This document shows, piece after piece, positions 8,323-16,578 of a stretch of 64,000 nt of DNA (position 1 is its first letter; each line of letters begins with the position of its first letter). The notes below the pieces were generated by a model. That model worked only from the letters and a program-made list of their open reading frames with translations. It had not been told where the DNA came from and did no database searches. Position numbers and translations under genes: made by a program. Source of the DNA: Gemmata sp. (GTDB lineage Bacteria; Planctomycetota; Planctomycetia; Gemmatales; Gemmataceae); the NCBI GenBank assembly GCA_025055115.1, contig JANWYJ010000012.1, forward strand, positions 1 to 64,000, in the 5' to 3' direction.

Positions 8323-9075
8323 ATGAACTTCTTCATCACCGCCGGCAATACGCAATCGATGATCGACCAGGTGCGGTGTGTTACGAATATTTTTTCGGGT
8401 CGCACCGGGGCGAACATTGCTCGAACGGCGTGGGGCCGCGGCCACAGCGTCACGTTGGCCACCTCGCACCCTGAAGGCTTAGCGGAGTTGGGCATCAACT
8501 ACCGCATGCCACCGGAACGATTCACCATTCTCCCCTATCGCACGTTTGATGATCTGGCCGTGATCATGCAAACACAAGTGCGTTCGGGGAGCTACGACGT
8601 AGTCTGTCATTCCGCGGCGGTCAGCGATTATCTGCCAGCGGGCACGTTCACCCCCAATGCGGGGACGTTTTTCAACGCCCGCACCGGGGAATGGGAATCG
8701 CCAACCGGACCACCCACCCTGACCGAACAGAAGGCCGCCAAGATCAAAAGTACCGAACCGGAGTTGTGGCTGCGGTTGGTGCGTGCCCCCAAACTCGTGG
8801 ATCGGATTCGCCAGCCGTGGAGTTTCACCGGAATTCTGGTCAAGTTCAAATTGGAAGTTGGTATCAGTGAGCAAGAACTTCTCGAAGTGGCCGAAGCGTC
8901 GCGCGTGCAATCTGATGCGGATTTGATTGTTGCCAACACGCTCGACGGTGCCGCGCATTGGGCGTACCTTGGTCCGCTGGCGGGGCGTTACGAACGGATC
9001 CCCCGACGCGAATTGCCCGACCGGCTCATCGTGACGGTCGAAGATCGGTACCAGGAGCTGGTGCGTCATGGCTAG
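8323..9075 (+). CDS. coaB: Phosphopantothenoylcysteine synthetase-like protein (CoaB)
   Basis: This 250-residue protein resembles the CoaB half of the usual CoaBC fusion, which couples cysteine to 4'-phosphopantothenate in coenzyme A synthesis. The N-terminus FITAGNTQSMIDQVRCVTN followed by FSGRTGANIAR corresponds to the nucleotide-binding GGT-x-E-x-ID-x-VR...SSG-x-G region of CoaB. HSAAVSDY matches the conserved AAVSDY segment, and GILVKFKLE and ADLIVAN match the later conserved blocks. The second Gly of the usual GGT start is replaced (AGNT). It overlaps the downstream coaC by eight bases, which implies translational coupling. The gene order, coaB before coaC, is opposite to the order in the common fusion. 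Confidence 0.85.
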   Translation: MNFFITAGNTQSMIDQVRCVTNIFSGRTGANIARTAWGRGHSVTLATSHPEGLAELGINYRMPPERFTILPYRTFDDLAVIMQTQVRSGSYDVVCHSAAVSDYLPAGTFTPNAGTFFNARTGEWESPTGPPTLTEQKAAKIKSTEPELWLRLVRAPKLVDRIRQPWSFTGILVKFKLEVGISEQELLEVAEASRVQSDADLIVANTLDGAAHWAYLGPLAGRYERIPRRELPDRLIVTVEDRYQELVRHG

Positions 9076-9760
9076 GGTGTTACTTGGGGTGACAGGTAGT
9101 GTGGCCGCGCTCCGCACGCCGATGTTGTTCGAGGCTCTCGGCGAAGCCGGGCATGCTGTGAAGGTCGTCGCGACCACCGCTGCCACCTACTTCTTCGATC
9201 CTGCCGCGCTTCGCCGGCAACCACCGCTGCCAACGGAGCCGCCGGAACAACCCGAGTGGCTTCGTTCCCCAGTATTTGTTGACGACGATGAATGGCCCAG
9301 GCGCGCCGATGGCGAACGTTACCGCCGCGGCGACCCTGTTCTGCACATCGAATTGCGGAAATGGGCCGATTTGCTCCTCATCGCTCCGCTGGATGCGAAT
9401 ACACTGGCCAAACTGGCCGTCGGGTTGTGCGATAATTGCCTCAGCTGTATCTGGCGGGCTTGGGATACCAGCCGACCGGTGGTACTAGCCCCGGCGATGA
9501 ATACGCTCATGTGGCAGCATCCGTTGACGAAGCGGCATCTGCGAGCACTGGCGGCCGATGCCGGCGCCGGGCATATTCCCGGCCACCTCGCCGACGAGGC
9601 TCTTCTTCAGCAAATCAACGAACGCAGCCCGACACTGCGGATCGTTGGCCCGATTACAAAAACACTGGCCTGTGGCGATACAGGCCTGGGAGCGATGGCC
9701 GAAGTGACCGATATTGTGGCTGCCGTACAAACGCTTTTGACGCAACTGCACGCCGGGTGA
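9068..9760 (+). CDS. coaC: Phosphopantothenoylcysteine decarboxylase, eukaryote-like (CoaC/PPCDC)
   Basis: This 230-residue flavoprotein decarboxylates phosphopantothenoylcysteine to phosphopantetheine. It has GVTGSVAA (FMN phosphate site), DPVLHIELRKWADLLLIAPL with the catalytic histidine, DANTLAKLAVGLCDN, RAWD, the signature PAMNTLMW, and CGDTGLGAMAE with the flap cysteine. These blocks look much closer to animal and plant PPCDC/HAL3 proteins as I remember them than to the CoaC part of Escherichia coli Dfp. That comparison is from memory and was not computed. An insertion of about 25 residues after the first beta-strands (QPPLPTEPPEQPEW) is unusual. It overlaps coaB by eight bases and is followed by an RraA-like gene four bases after its stop. 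Confidence 0.9.
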   Translation: MARVLLGVTGSVAALRTPMLFEALGEAGHAVKVVATTAATYFFDPAALRRQPPLPTEPPEQPEWLRSPVFVDDDEWPRRADGERYRRGDPVLHIELRKWADLLLIAPLDANTLAKLAVGLCDNCLSCIWRAWDTSRPVVLAPAMNTLMWQHPLTKRHLRALAADAGAGHIPGHLADEALLQQINERSPTLRIVGPITKTLACGDTGLGAMAEVTDIVAAVQTLLTQLHAG

Positions 9761-9763
9761 GCT

Positions 9764-10426
9764 ATGAGCGTTACTCCCTCTCGTCGACTCGATTGGGTCG
9801 AACGCCTCGAACGCCTGTACACGGCCGTTGTCGCCGATGTCCTCGACAAACTCGGGTATCGCAATCAATGTCTGCATGCACGCATTCGTCCGTTGTGGCC
9901 GCAGGCGAAGTGTGCCGGATTGGCTCTCACGGTGCAAACTGTCCCTGCGCGTGAGTGGGCGCCGGCCCACCCTTACGCGGGGGAACTGTTGGCCGTGGAT
10001 TCCCTCCAACCGGGTGATGTGTTGGTCGTGTCGGAATCGAAGTGGAGTTTTTGGGGGGAGTTGTTGTCCACGGCCGCGAAGTATCGCGGTTGCCGGGGGG
10101 TAGTTCTCGATGGCCCCACGCGCGATTCGTTGGCTATCCAGGCCATGAGCTTCCCGGTCTTCCACGTCGGGTTTCACCCTGCGGATAGTTTGGGTCGGCT
10201 TGATGTGGTGGCCCACAACGTCACGATCACTTGCGGCGGGGTGTTGGTTCATCCGAACGATCTGATTCTGGCCGATCATGATGGTGTGGTGGTGGTGCCC
10301 CATGGGGTTGCGGAGGACGCCCTGCAACGAGCCGAAGAGAAAGTCCGCGGCGAAAATCGGGTGCGCAAAGCGTTGGCCGAAGGCATGAGTTGCACGGAAG
10401 CGTTCCAGAAATACGGCATTCTCTGA
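9764..10426 (+). CDS. RraA-family protein
   Basis: This 220-residue protein belongs to the RraA/demethylmenaquinone-methyltransferase-like fold. Family members are either RNase E inhibitors or class II aldolases (4-hydroxy-4-methyl-2-oxoglutarate/oxaloacetate type). Visible conserved parts are VVADVLDKLG near the N-terminus, LQPGDVLVV, the loop GELLSTAAKYRGCRG and VLDGPTRD, where the G-E-L and R-D residues bind metal and substrate in the aldolases, and DHDGVVVVP near the C-terminus. Keeping these residues makes an enzyme role more likely than RNase inhibition, but the substrate is unknown. The ATG follows coaC's stop by three bases with GGGTGAG upstream, so it is translated from the coaBC transcript. 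Confidence 0.85.
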   Translation: MSVTPSRRLDWVERLERLYTAVVADVLDKLGYRNQCLHARIRPLWPQAKCAGLALTVQTVPAREWAPAHPYAGELLAVDSLQPGDVLVVSESKWSFWGELLSTAAKYRGCRGVVLDGPTRDSLAIQAMSFPVFHVGFHPADSLGRLDVVAHNVTITCGGVLVHPNDLILADHDGVVVVPHGVAEDALQRAEEKVRGENRVRKALAEGMSCTEAFQKYGIL

Positions 10427-10462
10427 TTGAGTCTGGTCTGCCCGCCATCGTGGCGTTGACCG

Positions 10463-11920
10463 TCAGACCAGCGGATAAAGCGGTCGGCGGATGCGGTGGT
10501 ATTCGAAGCGGGCCGGGTTGATCGCGGTCAGGCCGGGGGTATCGACTTCGATGATCGTTCCTTGGAGGGGTGCATAGGCAGCTTTGTAGGCTACGGCGGC
10601 CTTGACCACGATGATTTTCGCCGCCGCGGGGTGGATGCCTAAACTGGTGAGTTGGCCAAGGCTGAATGGCGGGGTGCGCAGGGAGTTGACGACGACGAGG
10701 TTGTCGTCACCCAGATCGAGAACCGCGGTGTGGCCTTGGTTGTTCCAGCGCCGCCCCCCGTGGCGAGCTTCGGCTTCCACCCATTGGCCTTCATGAAGTG
10801 AACGGACCACGCCCCGCAAGCGTATCGGCTCACCGTGCCCCCGACCGGTTGAACCACCGACCACGACATCCACCGTCGCGCCGATTCCTGCGGCTTTGGC
10901 CTGCTGCACGGCAGTTGGGGCATAGAGGGTGATGATGAATCCCCGCGCCTGCTGCCGCAGCAGTTCGGCCAGCAACACGGTACCATCGCCTGCGGAACCC
11001 CCGCCGATGTTGTCCCCCAGATCGATGAGTAGCGCGGGAGGCTGCGAACAGTCGATGGCTCGGCGAACAGCCTCTTCCGCCGAAGGAACTGCGACATTCA
11101 ATTGGTCGCGAACATCCCACATGGCGCCGGCCAGTTCTTCTGCGATATTCTGAGCTTTATCGCGATCATTGTCGGTGACGACGATGATGCTGGCTCCCAT
11201 ATCGGGGACATCGGCATAAGGGAAACCAGCCATCACGCTGACGGCCAGCACGCCCGGCAGGCTCTCGGCGGCACGGGCTTGCTTCATGAGGCTGGCCATG
11301 GGTTCGCGGGCTGTCTCTTGGCCGAGGAGGTTGAGCATCAACGCCGGTTTGGCGACATAGCCAACGGGGCGAATGGTGCCTTTCAAATACTGGGTGAGCA
11401 GTTCTGCGGCCCGTAAGCCACAGCCACGCTGATCGACGTGAGGATAGGTTTGATAGCCGATGAGAATGTCGGCGTATTGGGTCATTTGCGGTGAAACATT
11501 GGCGTGAAAATCGAGCGTGACAGCTATTGGGGTTTGTGACCCCAGCGCGGCCCGAACGCGGCGAAGGGTTTCAGCGTCGGCATCGGGATATTTCGGCGTC
11601 ACCATGGCACCGTGGAGAGCCAGTAACACGCCATCGGCACGCGCGAGGCGCAACCCTGTTGTCAGAGCGTCGGTAAAATGATCGTAGAATTCATCGGTCA
11701 CCGGTCCGGCGGGGGTTGCCCAAGCCATCGCCACGGGAACAACTTCGTACCCAAATTTCGCGCCTTCGATAAAACCGCCCACTTCGTGATGAGCTTGTTG
11801 CCACACGGGAATCAGAGCGTCGCCGTAGGTGAGGCTGCCTTCGCGAAAACGCTGCCGGTCGGCCGGCAGTGGCGCGAAAGTATTCGATTCGTGGAGAAAT
11901 CCACCAATGGCGATGCGCAT
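10463..11920 (-). CDS. M81 family metallopeptidase (MlrC-like)
   Basis: A 485-residue protein with the start MRIAIGGFLHESNTFAP, which is the hallmark beginning of the MlrC/M81 family, named after the microcystin-degradation protein MlrC. Other matching parts are LLALHGAMV, AVTLDFHANVS (metal-binding DxH), YQTYPHVD, and GDNIGGGSAGDGT. These residues bind zinc in the family. The start at 11920 has GAGG seven bases upstream; a start at 11962 would add 14 residues without support. The substrate in this organism is unknown, since most family members are not involved with microcystin. It is convergent with the RraA-like gene and divergent from asd. Confidence 0.9.
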   Translation of the reverse strand: MRIAIGGFLHESNTFAPLPADRQRFREGSLTYGDALIPVWQQAHHEVGGFIEGAKFGYEVVPVAMAWATPAGPVTDEFYDHFTDALTTGLRLARADGVLLALHGAMVTPKYPDADAETLRRVRAALGSQTPIAVTLDFHANVSPQMTQYADILIGYQTYPHVDQRGCGLRAAELLTQYLKGTIRPVGYVAKPALMLNLLGQETAREPMASLMKQARAAESLPGVLAVSVMAGFPYADVPDMGASIIVVTDNDRDKAQNIAEELAGAMWDVRDQLNVAVPSAEEAVRRAIDCSQPPALLIDLGDNIGGGSAGDGTVLLAELLRQQARGFIITLYAPTAVQQAKAAGIGATVDVVVGGSTGRGHGEPIRLRGVVRSLHEGQWVEAEARHGGRRWNNQGHTAVLDLGDDNLVVVNSLRTPPFSLGQLTSLGIHPAAAKIIVVKAAVAYKAAYAPLQGTIIEVDTPGLTAINPARFEYHRIRRPLYPLV

Positions 11921-12086
11921 CGTCGAGCCTCGAAAAAACGGGAGAAACGAAATCCCTGGCACGCCGAGCCAGTTTCGCTTCTTTAGACTTCATTGGTAGC
12001 TGTTTGCGCGTCAATGAAAATTCGTATTCTTTCTAGGAATCCCGGATTCTGGGATCGTTCACAAACTGATGAGGTGGAACGTGTCT

Positions 12087-13100
12087 GTGCATGTGGCGGT
12101 GGTGGGTGCGACGGGAGCCGTCGGCGACCTGATGCGGAAAGTGTTGGCGGAACGCAACTTCCCGGTCCGATCGATCAAATTCTTGGCTTCCGAGAAAAGC
12201 GCTGGGAAAACGGTCGAGTTCGCGGGCCAACAGTACACCGTGGAGCCGATTCGCCCAGAAGCGTTTCAGGGTGTGCAAATCGTGCTCAGTAGCACACCGA
12301 GTTCCGTGAGTCGGGAGTTTTCCCCGGTGGCCGCCAAAGCTGGGGCTATCGTGATCGACAATTCCTCAGCCTGGCGTATGGACCCTGATTGCCCTCTGGT
12401 GGTTCCCGAAGTCAATGCCCATGAACTGCATAACATCAAAAAGGGCATTGTCGCCAACCCGAATTGTGTGGCCATCCCCTTGTGTGTGGCTCTCAAACCT
12501 CTCCACGACTTGGCCCGGGTGAAGCGGGTGGTTGTGGCTACCTATCAGTCCTCGTCGGGTAAAGGTGCCAAGGGCTTGCTCGACTTTCACGCCCAACTCA
12601 CCGCGTGGGCCGCGGGGCAGCCCGTGCCCGCGCCGACCGCCCACCGCGCGCAACTGGCGGGTAATGTCGTCACCCTCGATTGGACTCTCGACCCCAACGG
12701 CTTTACCGAAGAAGAAAACAAGGTCATCAACGAAACCAAAAAAATCATGGGCGATCCCAGTATTGGTGTCTGCCCAACGTGTGTTCGTGTGCCGGTGCGC
12801 GTGGCCCACTCCGAAGCGATCACTGTCGAATTTCATCGCCCATTGGCGGTTGCCGAGGCCAAAGCGGCCCTCGCAAAGGCCCCAGGCATTGTCTTCATGG
12901 ATGAAACCATCGACGGTCGATTTCCGCAACCCATCCACGCCGAAGGCAGCGACCACACGTTCGTGGGTCGTGTCCGGCAAGACCCCAGTCATCCCAATGC
13001 GTTGTGTCTGTGGGTGGTAGCAGATAATCTCCGCAAAGGGGCGGCCAGCAACGCGGTCCAATGTGCGGAAGAACTGGTCCGACGCGGGATTGTCAAGTAA
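12087..13100 (+). CDS. asd: Aspartate-semialdehyde dehydrogenase
   Basis: Asd reduces aspartyl phosphate to aspartate semialdehyde with NADPH, the branch point to lysine/diaminopimelate, threonine and methionine. The protein begins HVAVVGATGAVG (dinucleotide site), has SSTPSSVSREF, IDNSSAWRMDPDCPLVVPEVN and the catalytic cysteine in NPNCVAIP at about residue 127. The SYQ-x-x-SGAG loop appears as TYQSSSGKGAKG. The start is uncertain: GTG at 12087 has GAGGTGG nine bases upstream and gives the usual family N-terminus; GTG at 12081 and ATG at 12069 are alternatives. Length of about 337 residues is normal. It is followed by truA but in a separate translation unit. Confidence 0.95.
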   Translation: MHVAVVGATGAVGDLMRKVLAERNFPVRSIKFLASEKSAGKTVEFAGQQYTVEPIRPEAFQGVQIVLSSTPSSVSREFSPVAAKAGAIVIDNSSAWRMDPDCPLVVPEVNAHELHNIKKGIVANPNCVAIPLCVALKPLHDLARVKRVVVATYQSSSGKGAKGLLDFHAQLTAWAAGQPVPAPTAHRAQLAGNVVTLDWTLDPNGFTEEENKVINETKKIMGDPSIGVCPTCVRVPVRVAHSEAITVEFHRPLAVAEAKAALAKAPGIVFMDETIDGRFPQPIHAEGSDHTFVGRVRQDPSHPNALCLWVVADNLRKGAASNAVQCAEELVRRGIVK

Positions 13101-13188
13101 TTCTTCATGCCACGCAGCCGGTGCCCGGGGAAATGCGAACGACCCGAGGGCCTTTTGGGTTTCTCCGCCCGGCTTCATTCGCCGCGGT

Positions 13189-13953
13189 ATGCGTAATTTT
13201 AAGCTCACGATCCGCTACGATGGCACGGATTTTTTCGGCTGGCAAACACAACCCGGCCGACGCACCGTCCAGGAGACGCTGGAGAACGCCATCCGCGCTA
13301 TCACCCAGGCTGAGGTGGTGCGCCTCAACTGCAGTGGCCGCACCGATGCAGGCGTTCACGCCGTGGGGCAAGTGGCGAATGTTTTTCTGGCCACCAGACT
13401 CGATAGCGCAACGCTTTGCAAAGCCATCAACGCGCAATTACCCGACGATGTCTGTGTGCGTGAAGTGGTTGAGGTTCCACAAAGCTTTTGCGCCAACAAA
13501 GATGCGATACGGAAAATGTATCGCTATGTGATTCACGATGGCCGCCGGCCCGATCCCTTTTTACGGAAGTACGCGTGGTTTGTTCGCCACCCTCTTGACG
13601 CCGCCGCGATGCACCGGGCCAGCCGCTGCCTTGTCGGCCGGCACGACTTCCGCTGCTTTGAAACCGACTGGCCCAACCGCCTAACCAGCGTGCGGACAAT
13701 CACCCACCTGAGTGTCAATCGTTTCGGCGAGTATATCTGGATCGATGTGGAAGCTAACGGTTTTCTGTACAACATGGTGCGGGCGATCGCTGGCAGTTTA
13801 GTCCAAGTGGGCCGGGGTCTGTGGCCGGAAGCGCGTATCGCCGAGGTTCTAGAGGCGATGGATCGCCGCTTCGCGGGACCGACCGCCCCGCCCCACGGCC
13901 TATTCCTCATGCGAGTGACTTATAGCCTGACTTATCACCCATGCCCGAGCTAA
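13189..13953 (+). CDS. truA: tRNA pseudouridine(38-40) synthase TruA
   Basis: TruA isomerises uridines 38-40 in the anticodon arm of tRNAs. The start at 13189 gives MRNFKLTIRYDGTDFFGWQ, the expected family N-terminus. The catalytic aspartate is in SGRTDAGVHA at about residue 53, and the later motifs RKMYRYVI, GRHDFRCF and FLYNMVRAIAG are all present. The length of 254 residues is typical. A longer open frame to 13063 overlaps asd and has no homology-like content. The 3' end overlaps the start of aroA by 13 bases, so translation of the two is probably coupled. Confidence 0.95.
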   Translation: MRNFKLTIRYDGTDFFGWQTQPGRRTVQETLENAIRAITQAEVVRLNCSGRTDAGVHAVGQVANVFLATRLDSATLCKAINAQLPDDVCVREVVEVPQSFCANKDAIRKMYRYVIHDGRRPDPFLRKYAWFVRHPLDAAAMHRASRCLVGRHDFRCFETDWPNRLTSVRTITHLSVNRFGEYIWIDVEANGFLYNMVRAIAGSLVQVGRGLWPEARIAEVLEAMDRRFAGPTAPPHGLFLMRVTYSLTYHPCPS

Positions 13954-15284
13954 CGTACCCCGCGGAACTGCCGATTTTACCCGTTACGAACCCCGCCAAC
14001 GGCATCGTTACCGTTCCGGGGAGCAAAAGCATCACGAACCGCGCGCTGGTGCTGGCGGCGCTGGCGAGTCGCCAAAGTGTCTCCAACGACGGCACCTGCA
14101 CGCTGGTGGGTGCTCTGCGGAGTGAAGACACCGAGGTCATGATCGACTGCCTGCGCCGGCTCGGTTTTCGCATTGATACCGACTGGGAGCAAAACCGGCT
14201 GACGGTTCATCCGAACCACTCTGGCCGATTGATTCCCGCAGCCCAGGCTGATCTCTTCGTGGCCAACTCGGGAACCACCATGCGTTTCCTGGCGGCGATG
14301 GTCAGCGCGGGGCAGGGGGAGTATCGGCTCGATGGCGTGCCGCGGATGCGCGAGCGGCCCATCGAAGATTTGTTGGAGGCCTTGCGGCAACTGGGTGTGG
14401 ATGCCCAGAGCGAAAACAACAACGGCTGCCCGCCCATCCGCATTCGTACCACGGGTCTACGAGGGGGGGAAGTCCGGGTGCGTGCGGATGTCAGCAGTCA
14501 GTTTGTCAGCGGCTTGATGATGGCTGCCGCTTATGCACGCGGTGATGTGACAATTCGCATTGTCGGCCGCCGCGTCTCGGAACCCTACATCCGCATGACC
14601 GAAGCGATGATGGGGGCCGATTGGCTCATCACTTTCACTGCCATCGGACCGGAAGTGTATACCATCCCCGCTGCGGCGCGAATTCAGGGACCGCGGGAAT
14701 ATCCAGTCGAGCCGGACGCTTCGGCAGCGAGTTACTTCTGGGCGGCCGCGGCGATCACCGGGGGTGCCGTAACGGTGCGTGGCTTTCGCGACAAGTTCGG
14801 CTCGTTACAAGGGGATTTGCGTTTTGTTCGTGTGTTAGAAGAGATGGGCTGCCAGGTCTTATCCCACGACGCGGGGCTGACCGTTCGCGGTGGCCCCCTG
14901 CGCGGTGTGGATGTTGATATGAACGATATCAGCGACACGGTGATGACCCTCGCCGCCGTCGCCTGCTTTGCCGACGGACCCACCACGATTCGCAATGTAG
15001 CTCACATCCGCCATAAAGAAACCGACCGCATCGCGGCTCTAGCGACCGAGTTGCGGAAACTGGGCGCTGCCGTGGAGGAGCACCGCGACGGGCTGACCAT
15101 CACCCCTCGACCACTGCACGGCTGTGCGCTGGATACCTACAACGATCACCGCATGGCCATGAGTTTGGCCTTGATCGGCTTGAAAGTTCCCGGTGTCGTG
15201 ATCCGGAACCCCGGTTGTGTCGCCAAGACCTATCCGGGCTTTTGGCAGGATTTCGAGCGGCTGCGCTGCGATTCGGCGGGGTAG
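13941..15284 (+). CDS. aroA: 3-phosphoshikimate 1-carboxyvinyltransferase (EPSP synthase)
   Basis: AroA transfers the enolpyruvyl group of PEP to shikimate 3-phosphate, the sixth step of the shikimate pathway. The 447-residue protein has VPGSKSITNRALVLAALA near residue 25, NSGTTMRFLAA (the PEP/inhibitor loop that in enterobacteria reads NAGTAMR), RPIEDLLEALRQLG, SSQFVSGLMMAA, EPDASAASYFWAAAA, RHKETDRI and DTYNDHRMAMSLAL with the catalytic residues. All main motifs are intact. It overlaps truA by 13 bases. The gene ends close to the convergent ABC ATPase gene. Confidence 0.96.
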   Translation: MPELTYPAELPILPVTNPANGIVTVPGSKSITNRALVLAALASRQSVSNDGTCTLVGALRSEDTEVMIDCLRRLGFRIDTDWEQNRLTVHPNHSGRLIPAAQADLFVANSGTTMRFLAAMVSAGQGEYRLDGVPRMRERPIEDLLEALRQLGVDAQSENNNGCPPIRIRTTGLRGGEVRVRADVSSQFVSGLMMAAAYARGDVTIRIVGRRVSEPYIRMTEAMMGADWLITFTAIGPEVYTIPAAARIQGPREYPVEPDASAASYFWAAAAITGGAVTVRGFRDKFGSLQGDLRFVRVLEEMGCQVLSHDAGLTVRGGPLRGVDVDMNDISDTVMTLAAVACFADGPTTIRNVAHIRHKETDRIAALATELRKLGAAVEEHRDGLTITPRPLHGCALDTYNDHRMAMSLALIGLKVPGVVIRNPGCVAKTYPGFWQDFERLRCDSAG

Positions 15285-15308
15285 GGGGCCAGCGCCGCTT
15301 GACCGGCG

Positions 15309-15400
15309 TGGTTGTGATGCAGCAGGTGTCGGGCGACCTTAAGCTTTCGCTCTGGCTTCGTTGCCGAGCTGGTCGTTATACAGCGGGTGTCGCAGCGACC
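15309..15400. repeat. Diverged direct repeat, one copy covering the ABC gene stop
   Basis: Segments 15309-15338 and 15370-15400 match at most positions (both read TGGT-GTGATGCAGC-GGTGTCG-GCGACC in outline). The second contains the minus-strand stop TAA (15376-15378) of the ABC ATPase gene. The copies differ by several substitutions and one base of length, so this duplication is older than the others. Confidence 0.6.
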
Positions 15401-16377
15401 TCGACCGTCTCTGGGGTCCCGTTGGCAGCAGCGGGTGTGGAATAGCCCTGGCGGACGACTTCGTTGAAAAGCGTATCGAGATTGACGCGGCGCAGTTCCA
15501 AGCGCCGCAGCCCCCACTGCCGGGCCAGGATTTTGGCGGCGAGGGACTCGCGCGGGTCTTTGCGGTCGCGGGAACGGACTTCGCATTCAATGAATTCGCC
15601 GTGCCGAGCTTTTTCTTCCACGCTGGCCAACTCGGGTTGCTCCCGGAGAAATTGCAACACCGCATCGGCCGGCCCGCGCACTTCGATCCAATAACTCGGT
15701 TCGCGCGACTCAATCGCTTTCATGGTTTCATCGAGACGGATACGCCCTTTGTCGATGATGATGACCCGTTCGCACACTTTCTCCACCTCCGTCAGGATGT
15801 GGGTAGAGAGAAGCACGGTATGCTGACCACCGAGTTCGCGGATGGTGCTGAGGGTTTCGTTGATCTGCACCGGGTCGAGGCCGCTGGTGGGTTCGTCGAG
15901 GATCAGAATCGGCGGATCGGCCAACAGGGCATCGGCTAGCCCCACCCGTTGCCGATAACCTTTCGACAGGGTGCTGAGGAGCCGGTTTTGGACCTCCTTG
16001 ATGCGGCACTTCTCGACACAATGGGCGATGCGAGCGTTACGTTGCGCCCGTTCCACGCCTTTGAGTTTCGCCCGGTATTGGAGGTACTCATGAACGCGCA
16101 TTTCGCCGTAAAGCGGTACGCTTTCCGGCAAATACCCAATGCGGCGGCGAACCTCCATCGATTCGTACATGACATCGAAGCCCGCGATCCAAGCGTAGCC
16201 GCTCGAGGCTGGCAGCCAAGTCGTCAAAATCCGCATGCAGGTGGATTTTCCGGCACCGTTGGGGCCAAGAAAGCCGACCAACTCGCCCGGTTGGACCTGA
16301 AACGTCACATCATCAACCGCCAGAACCGAGCCGTAGCGTTTGGTCAGATTCTGAACATTGATCGCTGGCGTTGCCAT
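15376..16377 (-). CDS. ABC transporter ATP-binding protein (ABC-2/GldA type)
   Basis: A 333-residue ABC ATPase. It has Walker A GPNGAGKST at about residue 40, the signature LSKGYRQRVGLA, Walker B ILILDEPTSGLDP and the H-loop LLSTHILTEVE. The sequence order and the extra C-terminal domain (about 225-333) match the GldA/NatA-like ATPases that power ABC-2 type exporters. The permease gene is not adjacent, so the cargo is unknown. The start at 16377 gives MATPAINVQNLTKRYG, the usual beginning; an in-frame ATG at 16410 with GGAG nearby would add 11 residues. The 3' end lies in a spacer repeat and the gene is convergent with aroA. Confidence 0.92.
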   Translation of the reverse strand: MATPAINVQNLTKRYGSVLAVDDVTFQVQPGELVGFLGPNGAGKSTCMRILTTWLPASSGYAWIAGFDVMYESMEVRRRIGYLPESVPLYGEMRVHEYLQYRAKLKGVERAQRNARIAHCVEKCRIKEVQNRLLSTLSKGYRQRVGLADALLADPPILILDEPTSGLDPVQINETLSTIRELGGQHTVLLSTHILTEVEKVCERVIIIDKGRIRLDETMKAIESREPSYWIEVRGPADAVLQFLREQPELASVEEKARHGEFIECEVRSRDRKDPRESLAAKILARQWGLRRLELRRVNLDTLFNEVVRQGYSTPAAANGTPETVEVAATPAV

Positions 16378-16578
16378 AATTGCCTGGGTTGTTGCGTCCC
16401 AATACGACATCCCACTCCATCCGAGGCTTGATGATATTCCGCGCGTCGAGAGGGACAAGAACTGCCCGGCTTTGATAGGCGTTTTCGTCGATCCGACAGT
16501 GTGTTTCCCAAGACCTACGATTGCGGTACACTGATTTTCGCCGGTTGAATTTCTCTCCACATGCGGAGCCTCGGGATC

